DNA of 10,180 nucleotides from JAFANK01 sp036741695 (GTDB taxonomy: Bacteria > Vulcanimicrobiota > Vulcanimicrobiia > Eremiobacterales > Eremiobacteraceae). The notes under the pieces were generated by a model. It saw nothing but the letters and a program-made list of their open reading frames with translations. It made no database searches and was not told the DNA's origin. Of the stretch, positions 1 to 6,898 are shown piece by piece. How positions within the stretch are numbered: position 1 is the stretch's first letter; each line of letters begins with the position of its first letter. The stretch lies in assembly GCA_036741695.1 (NCBI GenBank), contig DAINRU010000048.1, positions 1 to 10,180 on the forward strand, in the 5' to 3' direction. Both the position numbers and the translations under genes were made by a program.

Positions 1-702
1 AGCGACACCATCGAGATCTTGAACCCGACGCCGGGCTACAAGCCGCGCATCGGCGATCAGCTCGTGGGCATCGGTCCGCTGCCGGCCATCCCGCCCTCAG
101 CGCACACGAACGCCGACACATTCACCATTTTAGGGCTTTTGGTCGCGACAGGCGCTGCGCTCCTCGCCATCGGCCATCACGGCGAACCCGCCACGATCGG
201 GGCGGTGCCCTCGCCCACCTCGTCGGCGATCGGCGGATTCCTCGTCGTTCCTGGGGGTCAGAGCGGCACGCCGCCCTCAGAGACGTTTACGTTCACGTTC
301 AACCAGCCGGTCAGCACGGCCGGCATCAGCTTCAGCACGCCGACCTACGTGAGCTTCCAGAAGACCAATGGCGGCACCGTCATCGTGCCGGCAAACACGC
401 CAGTGACCATCCTGGGCGGTCCCACGCCGTCGTTCAACTCGGCCGGCACAATGCTCACCATCAGCGCGACGACGCTGAATCCTGGCGATGTCGTCATCTT
501 CAGCTTTACGTCGTCCATCATGTCAACGCTGGGCGTGGCGCTGACGCCGACGAACATCACCTTCACGGCCGCAGTCGCCCACATTCCGTTGGCCAAGACG
601 CACGGCGCGAAGCCCGTGCCGCTCCAGGGTGGCGTTCTGACTCCCGCGGGCGCAGTGCCCGGACCGAAAAATCCAGGTCACGATCCCAACAACCCTAGAT
701 AG
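1..702 (+). CDS. C-terminal part of an unidentified protein with a hydrophobic segment and an Ig-like beta domain (5' truncated)
   Basis: The reading frame is open to the left edge (it begins Ser-Asp-Thr-Ile-Glu-Ile), so this is probably the 3' end of a longer gene. A TTG at 19 is the first start-like codon, but no ribosome site can be judged before it. The visible part has three sections. First is a short lead-in. Second is a hydrophobic stretch (codons at about 121-180, ILGLLVATGAALLAIG) that could be a membrane segment. Third is a Thr/Ser/Gly/Pro-rich region of about 110 residues containing FTFTFNQPV near its start and a final strand ending NITFTAAV. That pattern of alternating beta strands resembles SbsA-type/Big_5 Ig-like domains of surface proteins. 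The C-terminus is Pro/Gly-rich and ends at TAG 700. It converges on the S53 peptidase gene across a terminator. I do not recognise the full protein; an envelope-anchored or surface role is inference. Confidence 0.6.
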   Translation, partial: SDTIEILNPTPGYKPRIGDQLVGIGPLPAIPPSAHTNADTFTILGLLVATGAALLAIGHHGEPATIGAVPSPTSSAIGGFLVVPGGQSGTPPSETFTFTFNQPVSTAGISFSTPTYVSFQKTNGGTVIVPANTPVTILGGPTPSFNSAGTMLTISATTLNPGDVVIFSFTSSIMSTLGVALTPTNITFTAAVAHIPLAKTHGAKPVPLQGGVLTPAGAVPGPKNPGHDPNNPR

Positions 703-712
703 TTTGAGCAGC

Positions 713-732
713 CGCGGACTACATTCCGCGGT
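713..732. repeat. Intergenic palindrome 1 (arms CCGCGGA/TCCGCGG, loop CTACAT)
   Basis: A perfect 7-bp inverted repeat with a 6-nt loop starts 11 bases after the stop of the upstream gene. It is preceded by TTTGAGCAG, close to the TTGAAGCA flank of the copies at 9296 and 10020. No T-run follows it directly, so it is not itself a terminator. On the opposite strand the palindrome at 793-815 has the loop CTACA, nearly the same as here. Confidence 0.55.
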
Positions 733-748
733 TCGCCAAAAAAAGAGA

Positions 749-772
749 CGCGAGGCCACGGCCTCGCGTTTT
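749..772. terminator. Bidirectional intrinsic terminator between convergent genes
   Basis: The stem CGCGAGGCC/GGCCTCGCG occupies 749-768. Reading rightward it is followed by TTTTCTTCT (769 on); reading leftward it is followed by TCTCTTTTTTT (the complement of 737-748). One hairpin can therefore stop transcripts from the left-hand gene (+) and from the S53 peptidase gene (-). Its position midway between two convergent stop codons agrees with this. Confidence 0.85.
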
Positions 773-792
773 CTTCTGCTTTGTGGAGGCTT

Positions 793-815
793 GGGGTCGG
801 ATGTAGTCCGACCCC
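793..815. repeat. Intergenic palindrome 2 (9-bp arms, loop TGTAG)
   Basis: The arms GGGGTCGGA (793-801) and TCCGACCCC (807-815) are perfectly complementary around a 5-nt loop. The element lies nine bases beyond the S53 peptidase stop on the minus strand. The next minus-strand bases (AAGCCTCC) contain no T-run, so termination there is left to the 749-768 hairpin. The inner core CGGA...TCCG is shared with palindrome 1 and, at other arm positions, with the copies near rpmI, infC and cobO. Confidence 0.6.
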
Positions 816-823
816 CGGTCGTT

Positions 824-2404
824 TTATTGCAACGCTTTCACGAGCTTGGTGACATCGGGGACGCCAAGCCCGGTTGCGTTATCGTATCCTTTGCGGGCGG
901 GGAAGTAGCCGTTAGCTCCGACGGTGATGTCGTAGTAGGCTGAGCTGCCCTGCAGATGGTACAACGCGGCCGCAGGATTATTCAACCGCGCATGACCGTG
1001 CATGCGCCGGTTTTGGTCGACGAGCGCCCACAGACCAGCCCACGTCGGCGATGACGCGCTTGTGCCCCCGATCGGGAAGATCGGCGGCGGGACGCTTATC
1101 AAGAACGCCTCGGCTGCACCCGTGTTCGGGTCCGCGTTCATGGAGATGTCTGGCAGGTTCTTGAACAACCCAGACGCGACGCCCGGCGTTACGGCTTGCC
1201 ACGGCGGAATCGCGAAGATGCCGCTGTAGCCGCCGCCGCTGCCGCCCCAAGCGTACTCGAACAGGCGCGTGCCGATGACTGATTCCTCAGTCGTCGTACC
1301 GCCCACCGAGAGGATGCTCGGATCCGATGCGGGATACAGCACGTCCAGGAAGTTCACGGCGATGAAGGGGTCTCCCCACGAGCCGCTATCGCCCGACGCT
1401 GCGAACTCCGCCACGTGCTGGTCGGAGATGCACTCGAGCGCCGCGCTCTGTGCCGTGATCAGATCGCCGATGCCGGCCAGCCCATAGTCGGCTTCGCCGA
1501 GTCCATAGGACACGCTCATCGCGGTCTCGCCGCCATCCGACGCGATCTGCGCGAACATGTCGACGAACTGCGAGATGAGACAGTCGGGCACGACGTAGAG
1601 GTTCACCTTTGCATGTGGCGCAGTGGCGATGACGCGTTCGACGTCGAGCGTCGGCTCGATGTCCGGCGGCGGCACGTTGCCGAATTGATCGAGCGTGCCG
1701 TCCACGTGGATGACATTGACGACGTTAGCCGGCAGGCCGTAGAAGGTCTCGAAGTAGGCCACGTCGGCTGGGTCGATATTGAAGCAGGCGGCGATGTCGA
1801 CCGTCGATCCCGCTCCGTTGACGCCCGCTCCGTAGAGCGGATTGATGTCATAGATGCCGGCATAGTCGGCCGGACCATAGCCGAGCTGCGGGCCCGCCAC
1901 GAGGGCCTGACGCCGCAGGTTGAGCGCTCGCGCTTTCATGCCGGGGTTGATCGAGGTCGCCGCGATGAAGCGGTTGATGGCAGGCGGGAAATGCGCAGGC
2001 CCGGTCGTGCGCACGAAGGTCTCTGTGCCGAGCTTCACGCGTTCGAATCCCACGCCGGCCGCTGCACTTGCCGCGCCGAACGTCCCGACGACGTGGATGA
2101 ATCGGTTGGACGACGCGATGATCGACTGCAGACCGTAGTGTTCGAGATAGGCGGCGACGGCCTGTGCGTCCTTGGCCGACGTGCCCGCTTTGAGGACGAT
2201 GGTGAACTGACGCGGGAGCGCGGGATTGACGCTGCCCAGGTGCTGCATGAGCGCTGCACCGGTCTGTTTGTGCAAGATACCTTGCGAGGTGACGATCGCG
2301 CTCGGCGTCGCGGGCGCGCTCGTCAGGATTCCGAAAGCGATGAGAGCGCACGCAAACGCGACGCCGCATCTCATCGGCCGTCCAAAGGTCATGAGATTCG
2401 CCAT
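824..2404 (-). CDS. Exported S53 family (sedolisin/kumamolisin-like) serine-carboxyl peptidase
   Basis: A 526-residue pre-pro-protease. Residues 11-30 form a positively charged then hydrophobic signal sequence, followed by a pro-region (about 40-165) of the type that is cleaved off for activation. The catalytic domain follows. Glu250 and Asp254 lie in IEPTLD (the E-x3-D pair), Asp339 in ASGDSG supplies the oxyanion-side acid, and Ser449 lies in GGTSASSP. The C-terminal calcium site is recognisable from YDITVG (491-496) and GYDNATGLGVPD (506-517). All catalytic residues are present, so an active acid endopeptidase acting outside the cytoplasm is expected from the family. The ATG at 2404 is supported by TTGAGGAG six to seven bases upstream; nearby Met5 and Met11 lack this. 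The gene follows cvpA by 158 bp on the same strand and ends at the bidirectional terminator. Its substrate is unknown. Confidence 0.93.
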   Translation of the reverse strand: MANLMTFGRPMRCGVAFACALIAFGILTSAPATPSAIVTSQGILHKQTGAALMQHLGSVNPALPRQFTIVLKAGTSAKDAQAVAAYLEHYGLQSIIASSNRFIHVVGTFGAASAAAGVGFERVKLGTETFVRTTGPAHFPPAINRFIAATSINPGMKARALNLRRQALVAGPQLGYGPADYAGIYDINPLYGAGVNGAGSTVDIAACFNIDPADVAYFETFYGLPANVVNVIHVDGTLDQFGNVPPPDIEPTLDVERVIATAPHAKVNLYVVPDCLISQFVDMFAQIASDGGETAMSVSYGLGEADYGLAGIGDLITAQSAALECISDQHVAEFAASGDSGSWGDPFIAVNFLDVLYPASDPSILSVGGTTTEESVIGTRLFEYAWGGSGGGYSGIFAIPPWQAVTPGVASGLFKNLPDISMNADPNTGAAEAFLISVPPPIFPIGGTSASSPTWAGLWALVDQNRRMHGHARLNNPAAALYHLQGSSAYYDITVGANGYFPARKGYDNATGLGVPDVTKLVKALQ

Positions 2405-2562
2405 GATGACTCCTCAATGGCTCAGGAAGAGAACGAACGATCGCGCCCGCAAAGAATCGAGCGCAGAGAATTCGTGCGCGTTAGTTCTCACAGGCGACGA
2501 CGCGACCTGCGCGACATTCTAGAAGTTCAGAAGAAGTTGAGTCCTTCGACTACAGCCGCCGG
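2405..2562 (-). other. cvpA-peptidase intergenic region
   Basis: These 158 bases carry the ribosome site of the peptidase (GAGGAG, about 2410-2416). I see no clear intrinsic terminator after cvpA and no convincing -35/-10 pair. It is therefore undecided whether the peptidase is co-transcribed with pheT-cvpA or has its own promoter. A run of purine triplets (AGAAGTTCAGAAGAAGTTG, 2520-2538) is the only local repeat. Confidence 0.4.
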
Positions 2563-3093
2563 TCAGAGGTGATGATGGTCGAGGAAGAGGCGTACGAATG
2601 GACGGGCGCGCTGCGGCAGCGACGCGCTGAGCATCGCGTAGGCCGGTCGATCGAGGGCCTCGATGGACTCAACGGTCGGTGACGCCTTCAACACGGCGCG
2701 CACATCGCTCGAGATTGGGAAGAAGAGCGCGATGAAGAGGATGAGCCACAGGGCGAGCACCGCCTTGGCGCAAGCCACGACACCACCGCCCAGGCCGTTG
2801 ACCACGCGCAAGATCGGTCGAGCAGTCAAGCGTTCGATTGTCCAGCCGGCGGCGCGTGTCGCGCCGAAGACGAACAAGAAGAGAAGCCAAAAGGACGCGA
2901 GGTGCGCCGAGGCAGGCGAAAGTCCGAAGCTGTGTTCGAGCGCCGGGCTCATCGCGCCGGCAAACGCTCCGGCCAGCGCCCAGGCGATGATGATGGCCAC
3001 CATGCCGATCGCCTCGCGCACAACGCCGCTGCGGTAGCCGCCCCAAAACGCCACCGCCAGCGTCAGGAGCACGAGCGCGTCGGCCCAGGTCAT
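2563..3093 (-). CDS. cvpA: CvpA family integral membrane protein
   Basis: A 176-residue protein with four hydrophobic segments at about residues 4-22, 28-46, 63-83 and 103-126, then a soluble C-terminal tail ending in three His and a Leu. The first loop, GYRSGVVREAIG (19-30), and the glycine-rich start of the last helix, NGLGGGVVACAKAVL (99-113), match the usual CvpA pattern. In Escherichia coli CvpA is linked to colicin V production and envelope homeostasis; the biochemical role of the family is not settled. The gene begins four bases after the pheT stop and its SD-like GAGG overlaps that stop, so translational coupling to pheT is likely. A cvpA directly after pheT is a common arrangement in other phyla, usually with mutS2 next; here the next gene is the S53 peptidase instead. 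Confidence 0.85.
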   Translation of the reverse strand: MTWADALVLLTLAVAFWGGYRSGVVREAIGMVAIIIAWALAGAFAGAMSPALEHSFGLSPASAHLASFWLLFLFVFGATRAAGWTIERLTARPILRVVNGLGGGVVACAKAVLALWLILFIALFFPISSDVRAVLKASPTVESIEALDRPAYAMLSASLPQRARPFVRLFLDHHHL

Positions 3094-3097
3094 AGCC

Positions 3098-5551
3098 TCA
3101 CTCGCGCAGGGTCGCGCCGAAACGCTTGGCCAGCACGGCGACGATCGCGGCCGTGGAGGCGTTGGCCTCGGCGTCGGTGATCGTGGCGTCGCTGCGGCGC
3201 AGCACGATCTGCAGCGCCACGCTCTTGCGCCCCTCGCCGATCTGCGGCCCGCGATACTCGTCGAACGCGCGCACGCTTTCGAAGAACGGGGCGCCGCTCT
3301 CTTTCACGACGTCCATGAGGTCGCCGGCTGGTACGTCGACCGCGACGATGACGGCGATATCGCGCTTGGTGGCTGGGAATCTGGGCAGCGATCTGTAGAT
3401 CTCGACCGGCCGGTGTTGTGCGATGTTCTCCAAATAGATGGCAAACGCGTAGCTCGAATCGGGCAGTTCGAAGGCGCGAGCGAGCTTGGGGTGCAGCCGT
3501 CCGAACTTCGCGACGGTCTTGCCGGCGGCCGTGATATTGCCGGCCGCCCCAGGGTGCAAATAGGCGCGCTCGTGAGCTTGCGTACTGAGCTCGGCCCCGG
3601 CCAGAGGACCCACGAGAGCCTCGAGTTCGCCTTTGACCTCGAGCAGACGCTCGTCGAGCGTCGCGTCGGGGTCCGCCTTCTCAAAAGCGACCAGGCCGGC
3701 GAGCGACGGCCACTCGCGCACACCGTTCTCCGTGTAGACGCCTTTGTGCGCGTCATGCGCCGGCTCGCCTTTGTGCGTCTCTTTCCGCAGCGGATGGAAG
3801 ACATGTCCGATCTCGAACAGTCGCAGCTCGCCGCTCGGGCGCGGCCACCACTTCGTCGCGGCGATGAGCAGACCGGGCAAAAGGCTGGGCCGCAGGAAGC
3901 GGTGATCCTCGGACAGAGGATTTGTGAGCTCGGCGAGCTCCGACCAAAACGGGATCCCTGAGCGTTCCCAGGCGGCGACCGTCTTGTGGCCCTGCAACGT
4001 GATGCTGACGATCTCGCGGTAGCCAAGCGCGGCACAGCGTGCGGCCAAGAACGACTCCTGGTCGTAGATGCCTTCGTCGATCGCCTGAGGTGCGGCCACC
4101 GCCGGCACTGCCGGGATCGCGTCGTAGCCGATGCCGCGCGCGATCTCCTCGATGATGTCGACCTCCGAGGCGACGTCCGGGCGCCAGTAGGGCACCGTGA
4201 CCTCAAGCTCGTCTTCCCCCGTCGCCTCGAGGTCGATCGCGCCGAGCGCATCCTTCATCTGCGTGGGAGAGAAGGATGACCCAAGCAACGAGTTCACGCG
4301 CTGCACGCGGGCGCGCACGCGACGCAACGGGCCAGGCTTCTCGCCGGCCTCGACCACCTGCGAGGGAACCCCACCGGCTTCGACGAGCAATCGGGCGGCA
4401 AGACGGCGCCCAACCTCGGGCAGCTCGAGGGGGAGATCTTTTTCGTGGCGCAGCGCGCCTTCCGTGCGCAGCCCAAGCGCGATCGACGCGCGCCGGACGG
4501 GAGCGCCGACGAAGTTCGGCGATTCTAGGAACACGTCGCGCGTGGCGCCTGAGACCGCGGATGCGGCGCCGCCCATGATGCCGGCGATGCCCACCGGGCC
4601 CTCACCATCGGCGATGACCGGTGTGCCCGCGGCAAGGGTGCGCTCGACGCCGTCGAGCGTCACGACCTTCTCACCGGCGCTCGCGCCGCGCGCGACGATC
4701 TTGCCGCCGCGGATCTTGGCCGCGTCGTAGAAATGCAGCGGCTGTGCCGTCTCGATCTGCACGTAGTTGGAGATGTCGACGAGCAGGCTCAAAGAACGCA
4801 CACCGGCTGCGGCAAGGCGCAGCGCCATCCACATGGGCGAGCGACGGTCGCGCACGCCAGCGAAGCACTGGCCGAGCAGACGTCTGCAGATTGACGGGTC
4901 CTCGATCTCGACCCTGATCGGACAGGCGGCCTCGCCGGCAACGCTGTCCAATGACGGCGCGACGAACCTCGCGTGCAAGCCCGCCGCCGCCTCGCGCGCC
5001 AGGCCGACGATAGAGAGCCCGTCCGGCCGGTTGCTGGGCACATCGACGTCGAGCACGGCATCGCCGAATCGTGCGACGCGCCAGAAATCCTGACCTACGG
5101 GCGCGTCCTCTTCCATGATCAGGATGCCATCGTCGAACTCACCCGGCAGCAGCAGTTCGTCGGGCGAGCACATCATGCCGTTGGACGCGACGCCACGCAA
5201 GGTGCTCGGATCGATGCGCTTGGTCTCAGGGCTAGCTCCGGGCGCAGCACCGCGCGCATACACGACTGCGCCGGGAAGCGCGATGGGCACCTTGTCGCCG
5301 ACCGCCACGTTGGTCGCGCCGGTGACGATCTGCAGCTTCTCGCTGCCGACGTCCACCGTGCTCACCTGGAGCCGGTCGGCGTTTGGGTGGCGGGTCAAGC
5401 TTTCGATGCGCCCCACGACGATGCGTTCGGGCATGGGCTGCGGCGCGATGCCGTCGACTGTGAACCCGCGCGCCGTCAACGCCGCAGCAAAAGCGTCAGG
5501 CGTGGCGTCGGTTTGGACGAAGTCTCGCAGCCACGACACCGGCACGCGCAT
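3098..5551 (-). CDS. pheT: Phenylalanyl-tRNA synthetase beta subunit
   Basis: 817 residues, normal length for the bacterial beta subunit of the (alpha-beta)2 enzyme that charges tRNA-Phe. Domains are in standard order. An N-terminal MRVPVSWLRDFV leads into an OB-fold tRNA-binding domain at about 40-155 (HPNADRL, 55-61). The B3/4 editing domain at about 215-385 carries QPLHFYD (270-276) and GIAGIMGG (321-328). B5 is at about 410-480, the catalytic-like core at about 490-700, and the ferredoxin-fold anticodon-binding domain at 720-817, starting LPRFPATKRDIAV. The strand after the editing domain reads LGLRTEGALRHEKD where RSEASxRFEKG is usual, a mild divergence. The frame stays open upstream into the N gap and pheS, but the ATG at 5551 gives the canonical N-terminus. 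Its first base is the last base of the pheS stop (TGATG), so the subunits are translationally coupled. Confidence 0.95.
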   Translation of the reverse strand: MRVPVSWLRDFVQTDATPDAFAAALTARGFTVDGIAPQPMPERIVVGRIESLTRHPNADRLQVSTVDVGSEKLQIVTGATNVAVGDKVPIALPGAVVYARGAAPGASPETKRIDPSTLRGVASNGMMCSPDELLLPGEFDDGILIMEEDAPVGQDFWRVARFGDAVLDVDVPSNRPDGLSIVGLAREAAAGLHARFVAPSLDSVAGEAACPIRVEIEDPSICRRLLGQCFAGVRDRRSPMWMALRLAAAGVRSLSLLVDISNYVQIETAQPLHFYDAAKIRGGKIVARGASAGEKVVTLDGVERTLAAGTPVIADGEGPVGIAGIMGGAASAVSGATRDVFLESPNFVGAPVRRASIALGLRTEGALRHEKDLPLELPEVGRRLAARLLVEAGGVPSQVVEAGEKPGPLRRVRARVQRVNSLLGSSFSPTQMKDALGAIDLEATGEDELEVTVPYWRPDVASEVDIIEEIARGIGYDAIPAVPAVAAPQAIDEGIYDQESFLAARCAALGYREIVSITLQGHKTVAAWERSGIPFWSELAELTNPLSEDHRFLRPSLLPGLLIAATKWWPRPSGELRLFEIGHVFHPLRKETHKGEPAHDAHKGVYTENGVREWPSLAGLVAFEKADPDATLDERLLEVKGELEALVGPLAGAELSTQAHERAYLHPGAAGNITAAGKTVAKFGRLHPKLARAFELPDSSYAFAIYLENIAQHRPVEIYRSLPRFPATKRDIAVIVAVDVPAGDLMDVVKESGAPFFESVRAFDEYRGPQIGEGRKSVALQIVLRRSDATITDAEANASTAAIVAVLAKRFGATLRE

Positions 5552-6578
5552 CAGGAGAACTGCTCCACAAATNNNNNNNNNNATCGTTTTCGGTGAAGAG
5601 CCGGATGTCGTCGATGCCATGGCGCACCATGGCGATGCGCTCGATCCCCAAGCCGAAGGCCCAGCCGCTGTAGACCTCAGGGTCGTAGCTGGCGGCGCGC
5701 AACACATGCGGGTGCACCATGCCGCTGCCGCCCATCTCGAGCCAGCCGGCGCCGCCGCACGTGCGGCACCCGCTGCCGTCGCACACCGGACACGAGACGT
5801 CGACCTCGGCCGAGGGCTCGGTGAATTGGAAATACGAGGGCCGAAAGCGCGTGCGCCTGGTCTTGCCGTACAGATGGCGGCACAGGTCGCTCACAAACCC
5901 TTTGAGGTGCCCGAAGGTGATGCCGCGGTCCACCTGCAGCCCCTCGAACTGGTGGAAGTTGAACGCATGGCGCGCATCGAGCGCATCGCGCCGATACGTC
6001 GTGCCCGGCACCAGGATGGCGATGGGCGGCGGATACTCGAGCATGGCGCGCACCTGCATGGGTGAGGTGTGCGTGCGCAACAGTGTGCCGCTCGAGAGAT
6101 AAAACGTGTCCATCGCATCGCGCGCGGGGTGGTCGGCGGGGATGTTCATCGCTTCGAAATTGAAGTATTCGGTCTCGACCTCGGGGCCCATGACGATGGC
6201 AAACCCGCGGCTGCGGAAAAACGACGCGACGTCGTCAAGCGTGCGGCGCATGATGTGCACGCCGCCGGCGCGCGGCGGGATGCCCGGGAAGGTGACGTCA
6301 TAGCGCCGCGCGAGTTGGGTCTGCAGGTCGGCGTCGGACAGGCGCGACTGCGCTGCGTCGAGCTGCGCTTCGATGCGCGCCTTGATCTCGTTTGCGCGGC
6401 GGCCGAATTCGGCGCGTTCCGCGGGCGGGAGCTTGCCCACGCCGGACATGATCTGCGAGAGCCGGCCGCCCTTGCGGCCCAAGATGTCGGTCCGCAGCGC
6501 CTCAAGATCGGTGCTTGAGCGGACCTGCGCAGCGCGGCTTTGCACCTCGGCCTCAAGCGCCGCTAATCGATCGTCCAA
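5551..6578 (-). CDS. pheS: Phenylalanyl-tRNA synthetase alpha subunit (interrupted by an assembly gap near its 3' end)
   Basis: Catalytic alpha subunit of PheRS, class II. Numbering from a TTG at 6578, the N-terminal coiled-coil is at 1-90. Motif-1 region PGIPPRAGGVHIM is at 98-110, RTHTSPMQVRAM at 168-179, and motif 2 (YRRDALDARHAFNFHQFEG) at about 195-213. SYFQFTEPSAEVDV follows, and motif 3 (AFGLGIERIAM) is near 307-317. Four cysteines in CPVCDGSGCRTC (263-274) form a zinc-knuckle-like insert seen in many bacterial PheS. The sequence reads to TEND, enters ten Ns at 5573-5582, then resumes with codons for Phe-Val-Glu-Gln-Phe-Ser and TGA at 5551-5553. This matches the usual PheS ending (ENDLRFxxQF), giving about 340 residues. 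Upstream in-frame starts exist at GTG 6608 and TTG 6626, but only the TTG at 6578 follows a purine-rich GGGGAA and gives a typical N-terminus; the start is uncertain. Confidence 0.9.
5573..5582. other. Assembly gap (10 Ns) inside pheS
   Basis: Ten Ns sit between the GAT of ...Glu-Asn-Asp and the resumed sequence ATTTGTGGAGCAG. Restoring the conserved ending Asp-Leu-Arg-Phe needs five missing bases (or 5 plus a multiple of 3); ten would put the tail out of frame. The N count is therefore best read as a fixed placeholder, not a measured length. Confidence 0.9.
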
Positions 6579-6624
6579 CAGTTCCCCACTGTCATGCCGC
6601 GGATCCACCTGCGGCAGCCACCAC

Positions 6625-6655
6625 AAAAGAAAAGGCCGCTCTTGTCTATGCGGCC
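6625..6655 (-). terminator. Intrinsic terminator immediately upstream of pheS
   Basis: On the minus strand GGCCGC (6655-6650), a 10-nt loop and GCGGCC (6639-6634) are followed by TTTTCTTTT (6633-6625). It ends about 47 bases before the chosen pheS start. It lies downstream of a promoter-like sequence and a folded region, so it could be the 3' end of a small RNA or an attenuator controlling entry into pheS-pheT. Confidence 0.8.
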
Positions 6656-6842
6656 AGTGATTAGAATGAAAGCTTGTTCAGGCCTGCGCCGTACGCGCGC
6701 CCCTTCTCAATGTGAATCTTGGGGCGCCATCCGCTTGTAAATTAAGTATGCCTTGATAGAACCAGTGGTAAGGAACAGCTTCCAGAACAGCTCGGGAGAG
6801 AGTAGCAGTGTAGCCGACCTCCTTATGTTCTATTGTTCACCG
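6625..6842 (-). ncRNA. Candidate structured RNA or pheST leader, about 215 nt
   Basis: Between the spoU stop and pheS there is no plausible gene, but there are many nested complementarities on the minus strand. ATAGAAC (6833-6827) pairs with GTTCTAT (6762-6756). Inside that, TAAGGAG (6825-6819) pairs with TTCCTTA (6775-6769). AGCTGTTCTGG (6792-6782) pairs with CCTGAACAAGCT (6682-6671), with one bulge and one mismatch. GCGCCCC (6727-6721) pairs with GGGGCGC (6703-6697). The AGCTGTTC...GAACAAGCT helix crosses the first two, so it implies a pseudoknot or alternative folds. The region starts just after a promoter-like sequence and ends in a strong terminator. The size would suit 6S RNA or an attenuation leader; I cannot assign a family. 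A T-box was considered, but its UGGNACC motif is not clearly present. Confidence 0.45.
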
Positions 6843-6848
6843 GGCCCC

Positions 6849-6878
6849 AGTATATCATAGGAGCAGAAATAGACGCAA
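6849..6878 (-). promoter_or_regulatory. Putative sigma70 promoter for the pre-pheS RNA and pheST
   Basis: On the minus strand TTGCGT (6878-6873) and TATACT (6854-6849) are separated by 18 bases, about 20 bases after the stop of the spoU gene. Predicted transcription would begin near 6842 in a G-rich GGGGCCCG. An overlapping TATGAT (6859-6854) has no matching -35. The pairing is reasonable but not consensus. Confidence 0.5.
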
Positions 6879-6898
6879 GGGCGCATGGGGCTTGACTT

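Noticed and set aside
1415..2572. Long plus-strand open frame (385 codons) antisense to the S53 peptidase
   Set aside because: Its translation is Arg/Asp/Glu-rich low complexity typical of the complement of GC-rich coding DNA, it has no recognisable domain, and the minus strand holds a complete protease with all catalytic residues.
3304..4251. Alternative-frame open frame of 315 codons inside pheT
   Set aside because: Ser/Arg-rich translation in an overlapping frame of a conserved synthetase gene; an artefact of GC-rich codon use.
5496..5572. Extended pheS C-terminus read straight through the Ns
   Set aside because: Reading ten Ns literally gives a non-conserved tail; the other frame gives the canonical PheS ending and a stop overlapping the pheT start.
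6625..6842. T-box riboswitch upstream of pheS
   Set aside because: pheST is a common T-box target, but the only similar string (GGATGGCGCC at about 6723-6732) lacks the full UGGNACC core and lies about 70 bases from the terminator stem; no Phe specifier loop could be placed.
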